Source: Megachile rotundata (lineage: Eukaryota; Arthropoda; Insecta; Hymenoptera; Megachilidae). Taken from it: DNA of 64,000 nucleotides. The stretch is taken from positions 1,426,001 to 1,490,000 of the forward strand of contig NW_027473318.1 of assembly GCF_050947335.1 (NCBI RefSeq), in the 5' to 3' direction. The number at the start of each line of letters is the position of its first letter. Within the stretch, counting starts at the first letter, position 1. A program made the translations under genes and the position numbers. Positions 46,589-60,929 of the stretch are shown here, one piece after another. The notes under the pieces were generated by a model. The model did no database searches, had not been told where the DNA came from, and saw nothing but the letters and a program-made list of their open reading frames with translations.

Positions 46589-46658
46589 ACAATCTCCCAA
46601 ATACAATCTCCCAAATACAATCTCCCAAATACAATCTCCCAAATACAATCTCCCAAAT
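46589..46658 (+). repeat. Five-unit TCCCAAAT cassette
   Basis: Identical to the cassette at 39,264, exactly 7,325 bp downstream. Confidence 0.93.
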
Positions 46659-47716
46659 ACAATCAAACAATCACAATCATACAATCACAATCATACAATC
46701 ACAATCATACAATCACAATCATACTATCACAATCGTACAATCACAATCGTACAATCACAATCGCACAACCACAATCAGACAATCACTATCATACAATCAC
46801 AATCATACAATCACAATCATACAATCACAATCATACAATCAATATCACATAATCGCATTCATACAATCGCAATCATACAATCACAATCATACAATCGCAA
46901 TCATACAATCACAGTCATACAATCACAATCATACAATCACAATCATACAATCACAATCATACAATCACAATCATACTTTCACAATCATACTATCACAATC
47001 ATACAATCACAATCATACAATCACAGTCATACAATAACAATCATATAATCACAATCATACTATCACAATCATACTTTCACCATCATACTATCACAATCAT
47101 ACAATCACAATCATACAATCACAGTCATACAATAACAATCATACAATCACAATCATACAATTACAATCTTACAATCACAATCATACAATCACAATCATAC
47201 TATCACAATCGTACAATCACAATTGTACAATCACAATCGCACAACCACAATCAGACAATCACAATCATACAATCACAATCATACAATCACAATCATACAA
47301 TCACAATCATACAATCACAATCATACAATCACAATCATACTTTCACCATCATACTATCACAATCATACAATCACAATCATACAATCACAGTCATACAATA
47401 ACAATCATATAATCACAATCATACTATCACAATCATATTATCACAATCATACAATCACAATCATACAATCACAATCATATAATCACAATCATACAATCAC
47501 AATCATACAATCACAATCATACAATCACAATCAAAGAATCACAATCATACAATCCCAATCATACTATCACAATCATACAATCACAATCATACAATCACAA
47601 TCATACAATTACAATCTCCCAAATACAATCTCCCAAATACAATCACCCAAATACAATCATACAATCACATTCATACAATCATAATCATACAATCACAATC
47701 ATACAATCACAATCAT

Positions 47717-47728
47717 ACAATCAGTCAT
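47717..47728 (+). repeat. 12-bp monomer ACAATCAGTCAT, copy 3
   Basis: Same 2-bp deletion, 7,325 bp after copy 2. Confidence 0.92.
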
Positions 47729-50374
47729 ACAATCTCAATCATACAATCTCAATCATACAATCACAATCATACAATCATAATAATACAATTACAATCATAC
47801 ATCACAATCATACAATCACAATCATACAATCACAATCATACAATCACAATCATACATTCAAAATCATGCAATCACAATCATACAATCACAATCATTCAAT
47901 AATAATCGTACAATCACAATCGTACAATCACAATCGTACAACCACAATCAGACAATCACACTCATACAATCACAATCATACAATCACAATCATACAATCA
48001 CAATCATACCATCACAATCATACTTTCACAATCATACAATCACAAAAATACAATCATAATCATACAATCACAATCATACAATCGCAATCATACAATCACA
48101 ATCATACAATCATAATCATGCAATCACAATCATTCAATAATAATCGTACAATCACAATCGTACAATCACAATCGCACAACCACAATCAGACAATCACACT
48201 CATACAATCACAATCATACAATCACAATCATACCATCACAATCATACTTTCACAATCATACAATCAGAATCATACAATCACAATCATACCATCACAATCA
48301 TACTTTCACAATCATACAATCAGAATCATACAATCACAATCATACAATCACAGTCATACAATCACAATCATACAATCACAATCATACTATCACAATCATA
48401 CAATCACAATCATACAATCACAATCATACTATCACAATCATACAATCACAATCATACAATCACAATCATAAAATCACAATCATACAACCACAATCATACA
48501 ATCGCAATCATACATTCAAAATCATGCAATCACAATCATACAATCACAATCATGCAATCACAATCATACAATCAGAATCATACAATCACAATCATTCAAT
48601 AACAATCGTACAATCACAATCGTACAATCACAATCGCACAACCACAAGCATACGATCACAATCATACAATCTCAATCATACAATCACAATCATACAATCA
48701 TAATCATACAATTACAGTCATACATCACAATCATACAATCACAATCATACAATCGCAATGATACAATCACAATCATATAATCGCAATCATACAATTACAA
48801 TCTCCCAAATACAATCTCCCAAATACAATCAAACAATCACAATCATACAATCACAATCATACAATCACAATCATACAATCACAATCATACTATCACAATC
48901 GTACAATCACAATCGTACAATCACAATCGCACAACCACAATCAGACAATCACATTCCTACAATCACAAACATACAATCACAATCATACAATCACAATCAT
49001 ACAATCACAATCATACAATCACAATCATACTTTCACAATCATACTATCACAATCATACAATCACAATCATACAATCGCAAGCATACAATCACAATCATAC
49101 AATCTCAATCATACAATCACAATCATACAATCACAATCATACAATCATAGTCATACAATTACAATCATACATCACAATCATACAATCACAATCATACAAT
49201 CGCAATCATATAAATACAATATCCCAAATACAATCTCCCAAATACAATCATACAATCACAGTCATACAATCACAATCATACAATCGCAAGCATACAATCA
49301 CCATCATACAATCTCAATCATACAATCACAACCATACAATCATAATCATACAATTACAATCATACATCACAATCATACAATCACAATCATACAATCACAA
49401 TCATACTATCGCAATCATACAATCACAATCATACAATCACAATCATACGATCACAATCATACAATCACAATCATTCAATCACAATCATACATTCAAAATG
49501 ATGCAATCACAATCATACAATCGCAATCATGCAATCACAATCATACAATCATAATCATGCAATCACAATCATACAATCACAATCGTACAATCACAATCAT
49601 ACAATCACAATCATACAATCACAATCATACAATCACAAAAATACAATCATAATCATACAATCACAATCATACAATCGCAATCATACAATCACAATCATAC
49701 AATCATAATCATGCAATCACAATCATACGATCGCAATCATACAATCACAATCGTACCATCACAATCATACAATCACAATCATACAATCATAATCATACAA
49801 TTACAATCATACATCACAATCATACAATCACAATCATACAATCGCAATCATACATTCAAAATCATGCAATCCCAATCATACAATCACAATCATGCAATCA
49901 CAATCATACAATCAGAATCATACAATCACAATCATTCAATAATAATCGTACAATCACAATCGTACAATCACAATCGCACAACCACAATCAGACAATCACA
50001 CTCATACAATCACAATCATACAATCACAATCATACAATCACAATCATACCATCACAATCATACTTTCACAATCATACAATCACAATCATACAATCACAAT
50101 CATACAATCACAATCATACAATCACAATCATACAATCACTATCATACAATCATAATCATACAATCACAATCATACAATCACAATCATACAATCACAATCA
50201 TACAATCACAATCATACAATCGCAAGCATACAATCACAATCATACAATCTCAATCATACAATCACAATCATACAATCATAATCATACAATTACAGTCATA
50301 CATCACAATTATACAATCACGATCATACAATCGCAATCATACAATCACAATCATACAATCGCAATCATACAATT

Positions 50375-50444
50375 ACAATCTCCCAAATACAATCTCCCAA
50401 ATACAATCTCCCAAATACAATCTCCCAAATACAATCTCCCAAAT
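50375..50444 (+). repeat. Five-unit TCCCAAAT cassette
   Basis: Identical to the cassette at 46,589, exactly 3,786 bp downstream. Confidence 0.93.
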
Positions 50445-51502
50445 ACAATCAAACAATCACAATCATACAATCACAATCATACAATCACAATCATACAATC
50501 ACAATCATACTATCACAATCGTACAATCACAATCGTACAATCACAATCGCACAACCACAATCAGACAATCACTATCATACAATCACAATCATACAATCAC
50601 AATCATACAATCACAATCATACAATCAATATCACATAATCGCATTCATACAATCGCAATCATACAATCACAATCATACAATCGCAATCATACAATCACAG
50701 TCATACAATCACAATCATACAATCACAATCATACAATCACAATCATACAATCACAATCATACTTTCACAATCATACTATCACAATCATACAATCACAATC
50801 ATACAATCACAGTCATACAATAACAATCATATAATCACAATCATACTATCACAATCATACTTTCACCATCATACTATCACAATCATACAATCACAATCAT
50901 ACAATCACAGTCATACAATAACAATCATACAATCACAATCATACAATTACAATCTTACAATCACAATCATACAATCACAATCATACTATCACAATCGTAC
51001 AATCACAATTGTACAATCACAATCGCACAACCACAATCAGACAATCACAATCATACAATCACAATCATACAATCACAATCATACAATCACAATCATACAA
51101 TCACAATCATACAATCACAATCATACTTTCACCATCATACTATCACAATCATACAATCACAATCATACAATCACAGTCATACAATAACAATCATATAATC
51201 ACAATCATACTATCACAATCATATTATCACAATCATACAATCACAATCATACAATCACAATCATATAATCACAATCATACAATCACAATCATACAATCAC
51301 AATCATACAATCACAATCAAAGAATCACAATCATACAATCCCAATCATACTATCACAATCATACAATCACAATCATACAATCACAATCATACAATTACAA
51401 TCTCCCAAATACAATCTCCCAAATACAATCACCCAAATACAATCATACAATCACATTCATACAATCATAATCATACAATCACAATCATACAATCACAATC
51501 AT

Positions 51503-51514
51503 ACAATCAGTCAT
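51503..51514 (+). repeat. 12-bp monomer ACAATCAGTCAT, copy 4
   Basis: Same 2-bp deletion, 3,786 bp after copy 3. Confidence 0.92.
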
Positions 51515-51821
51515 ACAATCTCAATCATACAATCTCAATCATACAATCACAATCATACAATCATAATAATACAATTACAATCATACATCACAATCATACA
51601 ATCACAATCATACAATCACAATCATACAATCACAATCATACATTCAAAATCATGCAATCACAATCATACAATCACAATCATTCAATAATAATCGTACAAT
51701 CACAATCGTACAATCACAATCGTACAACCACAATCAGACAATCACACTCATACAATCACAATCATACAATCACAATCATACAATCACAATCATACCATCA
51801 CAATCATACTTTCACAATCAT

Positions 51822-54631
51822 ACAATCACAATCATACAATCACAATCATACAATCACAGTCATACAATCACAATCATACAATCACAATAATACTATCACA
51901 ATCATACAATCACAATCATACAATCACAATCATACAATCGCAATCATACAATTACAATATCCCAAATACAATCTCCCAAATACAATCATACAATCACAAT
52001 CATACAATCACAATCATACAATCACAATCATACAATCGCAATCATACAATTACAGTATCCCAAACACAATCTCCCAAATACAATCTCCGAAATACAATCT
52101 CCCAAATAAAATCATACAATCACAATCATACAATCACAATCATACAATCTCAATCATACAATCACAATCATACAATCACAATCATACAATCACAATCATA
52201 CAATCGCAAGCATACAATCACAATCGTACAATCACAATCGTACAATCACAATCGCACAACCACAATCAGACAATCACATTCATACAATCACAATCATACA
52301 ATCACAATCATACAATCACAATCATACAACCACAATCATACAATCACAATCATACTTTCACAATCATACTATCACAATCATACAATCACAATCATACAAT
52401 CACAGTCATACAATAACAATCATATAATCACAATCATACTATCACAATCATACTTTCACCATCATACTATCACAATCATACAATCACAATCATACAATCA
52501 CAGTCATACAATAACAATCATACAATCACAATCAGACAATCACAATCATACAATCACAATCATACAATCACAATCATACAATCACAATCATACAATCACA
52601 ATCATACTTTCACCATCATACTATCACAATCATACAATCACAATCATACAATCACAGTCATACAATAACAATCATATAATCACAGTCATACTATCACAAT
52701 CATATTATCACAATCATACAATCACAATCATACAATCACAATCATATAATCACAATCATACAATCACAATCATACAATCACAATCATACAATCACAATCA
52801 TACAATCACAAACATACAATCACAATCATACAATCATAGTCATACAATTACAATCATACATCACAATCATACAATCACAATCATACAATCGCAATCATAC
52901 AATTACAATATCCCAAATACAATCTCCCAAATACAATCATACAATCACAATCATACATACACAATCATACAATCACAATCATACAATCGCAATCATACAA
53001 TCGCAATCATACAATTACAATATCCCAAATACAATCTCCCAATTACAATCATACAATCACAATCATACAATCACAATCATACAATCAGAATCATACAATC
53101 GCAAACATACAATTACAATATCCCAAACACAATCTCCCAAATACAATCTCCCAAATACAATCTCCCAAATACCATCTCCCAAATAAAATCATACAATCAC
53201 AATCATACAATCACAATCATACAATCACAATCATACAATCGCAATCATACAATCGCAAGCATACAATCACAATCGTACAATCACAATCGTACAATCACAA
53301 TCGCACAACCACAATCAGACAATCACATTCATACAATCACAATCATACAATCACAATCATACAATCACAATCATACAACCACAATCATACAATCACAATC
53401 ATACTTTCACAATCATACTATCACAATCATACAATCACAATCATACAATCACAGTCATACAATAACAATCATATAATCACAATCATACTATCACAATCAT
53501 ACTTTCACCATCATACTATCACAATCATACAATCACAATCATACAATCACAGTCATACAATAACAATCATACAATCACAATCATACAATCACAATCATAC
53601 AATCACAATCATACAATCACAATCATACTATCACAATCGTACAATCACAATTGTACAATCACAATCGCACAACCACAATCAGACAATCGTAATCATACAA
53701 TCACAATCATACAATCACAATCATACAATCACAATCATACAATCACAATCATACAATCACAATCATACAATCACAATCATACTTTCACCATCATACTATC
53801 ACAATCATACTATCACAATCATACAATCACAATCATACAATCACAGTCATACAATAACAATCATATAATCACAATCATACTATCACAATCATACAATCAC
53901 AATCATACAATCACAATCAAAGAATCACAATCATACAATCCCAATCATACAATCGCAAGCATACAATCACAATCATACAATCTCAATCATACAATCACAA
54001 ACATACAATCACAATCATACAATCATAGTCATACAATTACAATCATACATCACAATCATACAATCACAATCATACAATCGCAATCATACAATTACAATAT
54101 CCCAAATACAATCTCCCAAATACAATCATACAATCACAATCATACATACACAATCATACAATCACAATCATACAATCGCAATCATACAATCGCAATCATA
54201 CAATCGCAATCATACAATTACAATATCCCAAATACAATCTCCCAAATACAATCATACAATCACAATCATACAATCACAATCATACAATCACAATCATACA
54301 ATCACAATCATACAATCACAATCATACAATCACAATCATACAATCGCAATCATACAATTACAATATCCCAAACACAATCTCCCAAATACAATCTCCCAAA
54401 TACAATCTCCCAAATAAAATCATACAATCACAATCATACAATCACAATCATACAATCACAATCATACAATCACAATCATACAATCACAATCATACAATCA
54501 CAATCATACAATCACAATCATACAATCACAATCATACAATCACAATCATACAATCACAATCATACATTCAAAATCATGCAATCACAATCATACAATCACA
54601 ATCATGCAATCACAATCATACAATCATAATC
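51822..54631 (+). repeat. R-S-T continuation
   Basis: Completes R, then gives S (CGTAATC monomer near 53,690; ACTTTCACC near 53,790; AAAGAATC near 53,930; ACATACAC near 54,145) and the run of plain monomers leading to the ATG-bearing GCAATC monomers of T at about 54,590-54,631. The order is that of array B copies. The early part also repeats 41.26-42.3 kb, including the ACCATCTCCCAAAT monomer near 53,170. No gene is present. Confidence 0.75.
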
Positions 54632-57600
54632 ATGCAATCACAATCGTACAATCACAATCGTACAATCACAATCGCACAACCACAATCATACAATCGTAAT
54701 CATACAATCACAATCATACAATCACAATCATACGATCACAATCATACAATCACAATCATACAATCACAATCATACAATCACAATCATACAATCGCAATCA
54801 TACAATCGCAATCATACAATCACAATCAAACAATCTCAATCATACAATCACAATCATACAACCTCAATCAGACAATCACAATCATACAATCACAGTCATA
54901 CAATCACAGCCATACAATCACAATCATACTATCACAATCATACAATCACAATCATACAATCACAATCATACAATTACAATCTCCCAAATACAATCTCCCA
55001 AATACAATCACCCAAATACAATCATACAATCACATTCATGCAATCATAATCATACAATCACAATCATACAATCACAATCATACAATCACAGTCATACAAT
55101 CTCAATCATACAATCTCAATCATACAATCACAATCATACAATCATAATAATACAATTACAATCATACATCACAATCATACAATCACAATCATACAATCAC
55201 AATCATACAATCACAATCATACATTCAAAATCATGCAATCACAATCATACAATCACAATCATTCAATAATAATCGTACAATCACAATCGTACAATCACAA
55301 TCGTACAACCACAATCAGACAATCACACTCATACAATCACAATCATACAATCACAATCATACAATCACAATCATACCATCACAATCATACTTTCACAATC
55401 ATACAATCACAATCATACAATCACAATCATACAATCACAGTCATACAATCACAATCATACAATCACAATAATACTATCACAATCATACAATCACAATCAT
55501 ACAATCACAATCATACAATCACAATCATACAATCATAATCATACAATCACAATCATACAATCACAATCATACAATCACAATCATACAATCACAATCATAC
55601 AATCACAATCATACAATCGCAAGCATACAATCACAATCGTACAATCACAATCGTACAATCACAATCGCACAACCACAATCAGACAATCACAATCATACAA
55701 TCACAATCATACAATCACAATCATACAATCACAATCATACAATCACAATCATACAATCACAATCATACAATCACAATCATACTTTCACAATCATACTATC
55801 ACAATCATACAATCACAATCATACAATCACAGTCATACAATAACAATCATATAATCACAATCATACTATCACAATCATACTTTCACCATCATACTATCAC
55901 AATCATACAATCACAATCATACAATCACAGTCATACAATAACAATCATACAATCACAATCATACAATCACAATCATACAATCACAATCGTACAATCACAA
56001 TCATACTATCACAATCGTACAATCACAATTGTACAATCACAATCGCACAACCACAATCAGACAATCACAATCAAAGAATCACAATCATACAATCACAATC
56101 ATACAATCACAATCATACAATCACAGTCATACAATCACAATCATACAATCACAATCATACTATCACAATCATACAATCACAATCATACAATCACAATCAT
56201 ACAATCACAATCATACAATCATAATCATACAATCACAATCATGCAATCACAATCATACAATCACAATCATGCAATTACAATCATACAATCACAATCATAC
56301 AATCATAATCATACAATCACAATCATACAATCACAATCATACAATCACCATCATACAATCACAATCATTCAATAATAATCGTACAATCACAATCGTACAA
56401 TCACAATCGTACAACCACAATCAGACAATCACACTCATACAATCACAATCATACAATCACAATCATACAATCACAATCATACAATCACAGTCATACAATC
56501 ACAATCATACAATCACAATCATACTATCACAATCATACAATCACAATCATACAATCACAATCATACAATCACAATCATACAATCATAATCATACAATCAC
56601 AATCATACAATCACAATCATACAATCACAATCATACAATCACAATCATACAATCGCAAGCATACAATCACAATCGTACAATCACAATCGTACAATCACAA
56701 TCGCAGAACCACAATCAGACAATCACAATCATACAATCACAATCATACAATCACAATCATACAATCAGAATCATACAATCACAATCATACTTTCACCATC
56801 ATACTATCACAATCATACAATCACAATCATACAATCACAGTCATACAATAACAATCATATAATCACAATCATACTATCACAATCATATTATCAGAATCAT
56901 ACAATCACAATCATACAATCCCAATCATATAATCACAATCATACAATCACAATCATACAATCACAATCATACAATCACAATCATACAATCACAATCAAAG
57001 AATCACAATCATAAAATCCCAATCATACAATCGCAAGCATACAATCACAATCATACAATCTCAATCATACAATCACAATCATACAATCACAATCATACAA
57101 TCATAGTCATACAATTACAATCATACATCACAATCATACAATCACAATCATACAATCGCAATCATACAATTACAATATCCCATCTACAATCTCCCAAATA
57201 CAATCATACAATCACAATCATACATACACAATCATACAATCACAATCATACAATCGCAATCATACAATTACAATATCCCAAATACAATCTCCCAAATACA
57301 ATCATACAATCACAATCATACAATCACAATCATACAATCACAATCATACAATCGCAATCATACAATTACAATATCCCAAACACAATCTCCCAAATACAAT
57401 CTCCCAAATACAATCTCCCAAATAAAATCATACAATCACAATCATACAATCACAATCATACAATCACAATCATACAATCACAATCATACAATCACAATCA
57501 TACAATCACAATCATACAATCACAATCATACTTTCACAATCATACAATCACAATCATACAATCACAATCATACAATCACAGTCATACAATCACAGTCATA

Positions 57601-57963
57601 CAATCACAATCTTACTATCACAATCATACAATCACAATAATACAATCACAATCATACTTTCACAATCATACAATCACAATCATACAATCACAATCATACA
57701 ATCACAGTCATACAATCACAGTCATACAATCACAATCTTACTATCACAATCATACAATCACAATCATACAATCACAATCATACAATTACAATCTCCCAAA
57801 TACAATCTCCCAAGTACAATCACCCAAATACAATCATACAATCACAATCATACAATCACAATTATGCAATCACAATCACACAATCGCATTCATACAATCG
57901 CAATCATACAATCACAATCATACAATCACAATCATACAATCACAATCATAAAATCACAAAAAT
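54632..57963 (+). repeat. Transitional segment between arrays C and D
   Basis: T starts as in array B but changes course after the CGTAATC monomer near 54,690 into an ACGATC monomer and CGCAATC runs. R (55,233) and a diverged Q (TTG at 56,029) follow, then an S-type block (ACTTTCACC near 56,786; AAAGAATC at 56,997). Near its end, a 126-bp unit of nine monomers, from ACTTTC at 57,530, is tandemly repeated from 57,656. The AAAGAATC anchor recurs 2,966 bp later at 59,963. No gene is present. Confidence 0.72.
57530..57781 (+). repeat. Pair of 126-bp (nine-monomer) repeats
   Basis: An ACTTTC, CAGTC, CAGTC, CTTACTATC sequence of monomers occurs twice with ACTTTC at 57,530 and 57,656. The same pair recurs at 60,482 and 60,608, so the small duplication predates the duplication of array D. 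Confidence 0.82.
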
Positions 57964-57977
57964 ACAAACTTAATCAT
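57964..57977 (+). repeat. Array D marker monomer ACAAACTTAATCAT, copy 1
   Basis: A multiply substituted monomer following an AAAAAT-type monomer. It is found only three times, all in array D, and fixes its phase. Confidence 0.9.
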
Positions 57978-60915
57978 ACAATCACAATCATACAATCGCA
58001 ATCATACAATCACAATCATACATTCAAAATCATGCAATCACAATCATACAATCACAATCATGCAATCACAATCATACAATCATAATCATGCAATCACAAT
58101 CATACAATCACAATCGTACAATCACAATCGTACAATCACAATCGCACAACCACAATCAGACAATCACAATCATACAATCACAATCATACAATCACAATCA
58201 TACAGTCACAATCATACAATCACAATCATACAATCACAATCATACTTTCACAATCATACTATCACAATCATACAATCACAATCATACAATCACAGTCATA
58301 CAATAACAATCATATAATCACAATCATACTATCACAATCATACTTTCACCATCATACTATCACAATCATACAATCACAATCATACAATCACAATCATACT
58401 TTCACAATCATACTATCACAATCATACAATCACAATCATACAATCACAGTCATACAATAACAATCATATAATCACAATCATACTATCACAATCATACTTT
58501 CACCATCATACTATCACAATCATACAATCACAATCATACAATCACAGTCATACAATAACAATCATACAATCACAATCATACAATCACAATCTTACAATCA
58601 CAATCATACAATCACAATCATACTATCACAATCGTACAATCACAATTGTACAATCACAATCGCACAACCACAATCAGACAATCACAATCATACAATCACA
58701 ATCATACAATCACAATCATACAATCACAATCATACAATCAGAATCATACAATCACAATCATACTTTCACAATCATACTATCACAATCATACAATCACAAT
58801 CATACAATCACAGTCATACAATAACAATCATATAATCACAATCATACTATCACAATCATACTTTCACCATCATACTATCACAATCATTCAATCACAATCA
58901 TACAATCACAGTCATACAATAACAATCATACAATCACAATCATACAATCACAATCTTACAATCACAAGCATACAATCACAATCATACTATCACAATCGTC
59001 CAATCACAATTGTACAATCACAATCGCACAACCACAATCAGACAATCACAATCATACAATCACAATCATACAATCACAATCATACAATCAGAATCATACA
59101 ATCACAATCATACTTTCACCATCATACTATCACAATCATACAATCACAATCATACAATCACAGTCATACAATAACAATCATATAATCACAATCATACTAT
59201 CACAATCATATTATCAGAATCATACAATCACAATCATACAATCACAATCATATAATCACAATCATACAATCACAATCATACAATCACAATCATACAATCA
59301 CAATCAAAGAATCACAATCATACAATCCCAATCATACAATCGCAAGCATACAATCACAATCATACAATCTCAATCATACAATCACAATCATACAATCATA
59401 GTCATACAATTACAATCATACATCACAATCATACAATCACAATCATACAATCGCAATCATACAATTACAATATCCCATCTACAATCTCCCAAATACAATC
59501 ATACAATCACAATCATACATACACAATCATACAATCACAATCATACAATCGCAATCATACAATCGCAATCATACAATTACAATATCCCAAATACAATCTC
59601 CCAAATACAATCATACAATCACAATCATACAATCACAATCATACAATCACAATCATACAATCACAATCATACAATCGCAATCATACAATTACAATATCCC
59701 AAACACAATCTCCCAAATACAATCTCCCAAATACAATCTCCCAAATAAAATCATACAATCACAATCATACAATCACAATCATACAATCACAATCATACAA
59801 TTACAATCTCCCAAATACAATCTCCCAAATACAATCACCCAAATACAATCATACAATCACATTCATACAATCATAATCATACAATCACAATCATACAATC
59901 ACAATCATACAATCACAATCATACAATCACAATCATACAATCACAATCATACAATCACAATCAAAGAATCACAATCATACAATCCCAATCATACAATCGC
60001 AAGCATACAATCACAATCATACAATCTCAATCATACAATCACAATCATACAATCACAATCATACAATCATAGTCATACAATTACAATCATACATCACAAT
60101 CATACAATCACAATCATACAATCGCAATCATACAATTACAATATCCCATCTACAATCTCCCAAATACAATCATACAATCACAATCATACATACACAATCA
60201 TACAATCACAATCATACAATCGCAATCATACAATTACAATATCCCAAATACAATCTCCCAAATACAATCATACAATCACAATCATACAATCACAATCATA
60301 CAATCACAATCATACAATCGCAATCATACAATTACAATATCCCAAACACAATCTCCCAAATACAATCTCCCAAATACAATCTCCCAAATAAAATCATACA
60401 ATCACGATCATACAATCACAATCATACAATCACAATCATACAATCACAATCATACAATCACAATCATACAATCACAATCATACTTTCACAATCATACAAT
60501 CGCAATCATACAATCACAATCATACAATCACAGTCATACAATCACAGTCATACAATCACAATCTTACTATCACAATCATACAATCACAATCATACAATCA
60601 CAATCATACTTTCACAATCATACAATCACAATCATACAATCACAACCATACAATCACAGTCATACAATCACAGTCATACAATCACAATCTTACTATCACA
60701 ATCATACAATCACAATCATACAATCACAATCATACAATTACAATCTCCCAAATACAATCTCCCAAATACAATCACCCAAATACAATCATACAATCACAAT
60801 CATACAATCACAATTATGCAATCACAATCATACAATCGCATTCATACAATCGCAATCATACAATCACAATCATACAATCACAATCATACAATCACAATCA
60901 TAAAATCACAAAAAT
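57964..60915 (+). repeat. Array D HOR copy 1 (2,952 bp)
   Basis: Delimited by the marker monomer ACAAACTTAATCAT at 57,964 and 60,916. It contains two CAATTG cassettes (TTG at 58,646 and 59,010), an S-type block, a second AAAGAATC cassette at 59,963 and the 126-bp tandem pair (ACTTTC at 60,482 and 60,608). ATCCCATCTACAATC is a variant of the CCCAAAT cassette largely confined to this array and the adjacent transitional segment. Confidence 0.8.
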
Positions 60916-60929
60916 ACAAACTTAATCAT
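60916..60929 (+). repeat. Array D marker monomer ACAAACTTAATCAT, copy 2
   Basis: Same variant, 2,952 bp after copy 1. Confidence 0.9.

Larger units (their letters stand above)
44250..48035 (+). repeat. Array C 3,786-bp tandem duplication, copy 1
   Basis: Starts at the monomer ACAATCACAAAAAT and runs through U (44,972), P (45,925), Q (47,223) and the first part of R (47,866). Anchors repeat exactly 3,786 bp later at 48,036, 48,758, 49,711, 51,009 and 51,652. Internally P and Q match the 3,479-bp copies at a lag of 7,325 bp. It contains two successive ACCATC-ACTTTC-CAGAATC cassettes near 44.45-44.54 kb. Confidence 0.9.
48036..51821 (+). repeat. Array C 3,786-bp tandem duplication, copy 2
   Basis: At the left junction, R is cut one ACTTTC monomer into its cassette and fused to the AAAAAT monomer at 48,036. 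The corresponding R at 51,652 runs on uninterrupted past 51,821. The breakpoints therefore lie at a monomer boundary and indicate one exchange between an R block and the block beginning at 44,250. All anchors checked keep the lag of 3,786 bp. Confidence 0.9.

Noticed and set aside
34299..51821. Exact 3,479- and 3,786-bp copies dismissed as assembly error
   Set aside because: I cannot exclude an assembly artefact without reads. However, the two duplications have different, monomer-aligned breakpoints, which fits unequal exchange, so I kept them as real with that caveat.
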